Translations under genes and position numbers: made by a program
The notes under the pieces: generated by a model
What the model was told of the DNA's origin: nothing
What the model saw: the letters and a program-made list of their open reading frames with translations, nothing else
The model's database searches: none
Shown: piece by piece, positions 60,665 to 64,000 of the stretch
Layout of the letters: every line of letters begins with the position of its first letter
How positions within the stretch are numbered: position 1 is the first letter of the stretch
From: Cerrena zonata
Taxonomy: Eukaryota > Basidiomycota > Agaricomycetes > Polyporales > Cerrenaceae
DNA: 64,000 nt
Assembly: GCA_038087015.1 (NCBI GenBank)
Contig: JASBNA010000090.1
Location: forward strand, 1 to 64,000
Reading direction: 5' to 3'

Positions 60665-62312
60665 CGCGGATGAGGAATCTATTCATGGTGCTCTCTATTT
60701 AAACCTGGATAGTAGCGGATGTTTGGTGCCCGATAGCGAGCTTCCTGTAGAGATAGTACTGGTTCCAAATGTCTGCAAACGGGATGTTGACGTAGAGAAC
60801 AGGTCATAGGTCAAGTCTATGACAGATTTGCTATTGCACGAGAGACGTAGATAATGTAAAACGGGAACAAAATTCCCATGTTCTCATGAACGTCAGACGG
60901 AGGTGATAAGAGGTGATATAATCGTTTCATGGTATTCACGAAGAGACATAGAAGTGTACTTCCATACCAACCTGTTGAAAATTTTTGGAGAATGCACGGA
61001 TGGAACACAGAGCCGGAGGGCCGGAAGTATGAGCAGCTTTCAATCGTTTACTTTGGTTCCCATGTCAAACAACGACTCAGCGTACAGGTATTGGCTGCCA
61101 CCATAGCCGAGATGGACCTTGATTCCGACGAGAAACATCGCAGTATCATTTGAGGCTAGAAGTGAATGAGGCTTCTTCCATGCTTTAACTGACGTCGGTT
61201 GTAATAGACGGTCCTTGGGGGAAAGCTTCAGTAATGACAACAATTGAGTCTGAACGATCTGTAACACTGGCAAGGTTACCCACATATGAAGACACGCGGA
61301 GTATAGTATGAGTCTCCGCGACTATTGCCGCTGGCACGCGTCACACCTCTATTATTATATTTGTGCACAGTTCTCCTACAAAAATATGCATATCCAGACA
61401 AATTATTAGTAATGTTGACTGATGTCGGCCTCTTCAAGACGGAGGTCGTCTCATAGAGACATGGAGAAGTTGAAGGCAACTCTCCGTCGTAGTATGGTGG
61501 TACCTTCAAGAAAATATTGATCAATTTAACCATCGGGTGTCTTATATGAGTTATACTGTACAGTAAACGAACATAGATGCACATTCAAACTTGAAACGTT
61601 GACATGATATCAATATTGAAATTTCAGCACAAATGTCAAACATAGAGGTTCAGAACGGTGTAGCATCGGAGAGAGACGTAAGGGAGGGAACATACGGGCC
61701 GGTCAGGTGGCCGGCGCCAGAGCCGCCGAGTCCGTCCCATAACTTGAACTTGTTTACCATCTCAGCCATGTCGGTCAAGGTCTTATGTAGAGTGCTTTAT
61801 ATCGACAGGGGAGAAGTATCTGATGACTAATAGAAGGTATCAAGTAAGCTGCTATAGCCTATGCTTATAGACCCCTTGCACTGACATCTCGTACGTTTTC
61901 TTGCTCTTTGGTCGTCGTATTTATATCGCATTTCGACAACTTATTAGGCCACGATTTCTTTTATTCTAGGAATGACGAAAGAGCTCACTTGCTCCAAGTG
62001 TTCTAACATAACAGAATTATATATCTCCCAGTCGGGATTCCCGGATCGAAAATTTGTCCTCGTTTGATTTGACACATAAGTATGTAAGTTGACTACTCAG
62101 GGCATGAGATACCCTTGCGCTATATGACATGTACACGCATAACTTCGTCTGAGCCATTTTAATATTTTTGACCTCACCAGAGGGCCAGAATCTCGTGAAC
62201 TATTTCTCTCGTTGTGTTAGTTGTCCGTCATTCTCTCTGTCACAGTGCTCTAATCTTGATTGTCAGCTACTTTAGGACATCCACATCATTCCCGGAGGTC
62301 GCAAACCAACAA
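60665..62312. other. Spacer without recognisable gene
   Basis: About 1.6 kb with short ORFs only (for example 61633-61830 +). The left edge is the promoter of the P450 at 58.5 kb. Confidence 0.3.
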
Positions 62313-62981
62313 ATGGAGTCGTCTCCAGAACCTGCTGAAGAGAGGCACCCCCTCTGTCCACCCTTGCGATCCGACGATGCTCGTATCTGCCCAATGGTCT
62401 ATGGTTACTGCGTCAGTGGGCAATGGCTCTTGCAATATGAAAGAATCATACACCGGCCCGAGGACACACCTGGATGCGGCTCAACTCTATCCAAATTCAG
62501 GCACCTCTTGCTCAAGAAATGTCGCGACATAGGTGACTATATATGGGAGCTCGACACAATCACAAAGGATTCTCAGGGCTATATGAGCCTTAGGAAGACG
62601 GAGAGCGGCGAATATATCTCTGTGCTCCTCGATGTCAACAACCATGAACCTGGCCGTTGGATACTTTTAGGGGCATGCAACAATACAGACTATGACTCGG
62701 CCAAGGGTGCACTATGTAACCCTAAGCATGCAAAGGAGCTGAAGGAGCTATTCCGCATGCCAGAAGACCCTCAGTGGTTTTGGCTATATATAAAAAAAGT
62801 CATAGCAGAGTATCAGCCTTGGACACGACATCCATCAAGCAAGATAGTGAAGAGGAGACCGTTTGAGGTTGTGGACGACCCAAGGGTGAGACACTTGGTC
62901 GAGTTACCATCAACACTGATCTCAAACTTCTGTAGGATGTCCGCAAAAATGTGGAGGAGTGGCGCTCACAAATTGAAATAA
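62313..62981 (+). CDS. Unidentified single-exon protein (222 aa)
   Basis: Uninterrupted ORF from the ATG at 62313 (MESSPEPAEERHPLCPPLRS, good context AACAAATGG) to the stop at 62979-62981. The reading frame is open further upstream but has only a GTG at 62214, so the ATG is preferred. The protein is soluble, rich in charged and aromatic residues, with WLLQYERIIHRPEDTPGCGS, YIWELDTITKDSQGYMSLRK and PEDPQWFWLYIKKVIAEYQP. No known domain, signal peptide or membrane segment is recognised. It lacks the introns typical of its neighbours, which could mean a species-specific gene or a retained fragment of a longer one. Confidence 0.5.
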   Translation: MESSPEPAEERHPLCPPLRSDDARICPMVYGYCVSGQWLLQYERIIHRPEDTPGCGSTLSKFRHLLLKKCRDIGDYIWELDTITKDSQGYMSLRKTESGEYISVLLDVNNHEPGRWILLGACNNTDYDSAKGALCNPKHAKELKELFRMPEDPQWFWLYIKKVIAEYQPWTRHPSSKIVKRRPFEVVDDPRVRHLVELPSTLISNFCRMSAKMWRSGAHKLK

Positions 62982-63434
62982 ATGACGACCAGGCCCATGA
63001 TCGGGAGTGAACGTTGCTGTCCATATCTTCTTGAATGACTTGTATATACTACAGTAGGTAAGTATAAGGAGCATCGTTTTACGACACCACATAGTTGACT
63101 TACGTATATATGACGCATGTCAGCATAGAAGTCGTATAAATTTGCTGTCGATCTCTATGACTTCCGAACTGGAATCGCGACTCCTCTAGATGGAGAAAGC
63201 GAAGAATGCATACGTTTTACAGCATGTCTCCACTTCATTCATCGCCGAGTTGAATTTAAACAACAAATGGTATAAGATCGTGGACCTGGCGATTACAAGC
63301 AAACTACATATAAATACAGTAAGGATGAAGCGTAACGATCGTGCAATCATAAAAAGGTTCAATGAAGAAAAAACCACATATTGGAAACAAGAACCACAAC
63401 CAACTCACAAACACAAACATCATATAGAAGTGCT
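62982..63434. other. Spacer between unidentified gene and CSC1-like gene
   Basis: Holds the two 3' flanks. No recognisable feature. Confidence 0.3.
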
Positions 63435-64000
63435 TCACTCCACATTCAGACCCGGAGGCGCTCCGGAAATATCCACCTGTCCCTTCCCATTCATTTTCGC
63501 ATTCTCTGTACTGACTTCGATACCCTTCTCCCTGATCGCATGGACCTCCGCCTCGGCGAGACCGAGTTGATCCTTGGGGAGCCAGATGATCCTTTGAGGT
63601 TCCACACTCGCGGGATGATAGAACTCCTTTGGTCCAGCTTCCTCATCGAGTGCTTTGATTGAAGGAGGATCGGAAGTTTTACTATGGCGAGAAGAAACAG
63701 CATCGGCTTCGGAACTTCCAGGGACGTGCTCGACAGTCGCTTTATCGGACTTGCGCGTGTCCACAGCAGGATTGGGAGAGGTAGAGGCACCAGTTCCGAC
63801 TTCGAGATCGGTATCAGCAACAGGAGGCTTCTTCTCGGGTTTGGATTTTGTTTCTTCGATAGAAGCCTGCTGGCTCAGTTTACGTTCTGCTTCCTCGCGG
63901 TTCTCATCAGGAAGAGAACCGAACGACTTGTCCGCAAGCGTCAGAGGAAGAGAGTGAATCAGAGGGCCATACGAGTTGTTGATGATGATATGGAAGAACG
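63435..64000 (-). CDS. CSC1/RSN1-like osmosensitive cation channel, C-terminal part
   Basis: Reverse-strand ORF open to the right edge of the window, stop at 63435-63437. The visible C-terminus reads NNSYGPLIHSLPLTLADKS, then a Lys/Glu-rich linker, then EFYHPASVEPQRIIWLP, DQLGLAEAEV and QVDISGAPPGLNVE. This matches the cytosolic tail of fungal DUF221/RSN1_7TM proteins with the PHM7_ext extension (calcium-permeable stress-gated channels, plasma-membrane or internal-membrane proteins). The membrane helices lie beyond the window. Apart from position there is no link to the P450 array. Confidence 0.75.
   Translation of the reverse strand, partial: FFHIIINNSYGPLIHSLPLTLADKSFGSLPDENREEAERKLSQQASIEETKSKPEKKPPVADTDLEVGTGASTSPNPAVDTRKSDKATVEHVPGSSEADAVSSRHSKTSDPPSIKALDEEAGPKEFYHPASVEPQRIIWLPKDQLGLAEAEVHAIREKGIEVSTENAKMNGKGQVDISGAPPGLNVE

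Noticed and set aside
62214..62312. N-terminal extension of the 62.3 kb gene with a signal-like hydrophobic stretch
   Set aside because: The extension would start at GTG; the first ATG in good context is at 62313, and nuclear fungal genes rarely use GTG starts.

Overview
The window is nuclear DNA from a fungus, most likely a mushroom-forming basidiomycete (Agaricomycetes). Genes are split by many short GT-AG introns of about 40 to 80 bases. The proteins are typical of the group: an ArAE_2/BRE4-like transporter, a Fus3/Kss1-type MAP kinase, a CSC1-like channel, a fungal seven-helix membrane protein and a large local expansion of microsomal cytochrome P450s. I saw no rRNA, tRNA, CRISPR array or bacterial-type operon.

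Layout. 1-6.1 kb holds two housekeeping-type genes in convergent orientation: the 3' part of an ArAE-like transporter and a pheromone-type MAP kinase. 6.9-20.2 kb is a tandem duplication of a module of about 6.1-6.7 kb. Each copy carries an unidentified reverse-strand gene or relic, a hormone-sensitive-lipase-like alpha/beta hydrolase (+) and a P450 (-). The first hydrolase is interrupted by a 415-base MITE with 27-base terminal inverted repeats and a TA target duplication; the second looks intact. 20.5-25.8 kb holds two more P450s (-). 26.6-28.2 kb is a seven-helix membrane protein gene. 31.8-34.0 kb is a P450 (+). 34.8-53.3 kb mixes P450 pseudogenes with five genes and one relic of an unrecognised protein family (called UF1-UF6 here), plus two of the three copies of a dispersed repeat of about 550 bases. 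53.3-60.7 kb has two P450 remnants, the third repeat copy and two intact convergent P450s. 62.3-64 kb has an unidentified single-exon gene and the 3' end of a CSC1/RSN1-like channel gene.

In total there are 12 P450 loci. Seven look intact (10.4, 17.4, 20.5, 23.7, 31.8, 56.2 and 58.5 kb), one is nearly intact but carries an in-frame stop (40.0 kb), and four are decayed fragments (37.2, 43.0, 53.4 and 55.5 kb). The eight full-length ones share one exon layout with two microexons, of 14 and 8 bases, which explains why simple ORF reading breaks them up. The P450s and the alpha/beta hydrolases would suit oxidation and ester cleavage of small lipophilic molecules (detoxification or secondary metabolism). 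No backbone enzyme (PKS, NRPS or terpene synthase) is visible, so a biosynthetic cluster is not demonstrated.

The most novel-looking content is the UF family. Its members have very divergent sequences but share intron positions and phases and a common pattern of beta-strand-like blocks. All gene models were spliced by eye, so boundaries can be wrong by a few bases to an exon.
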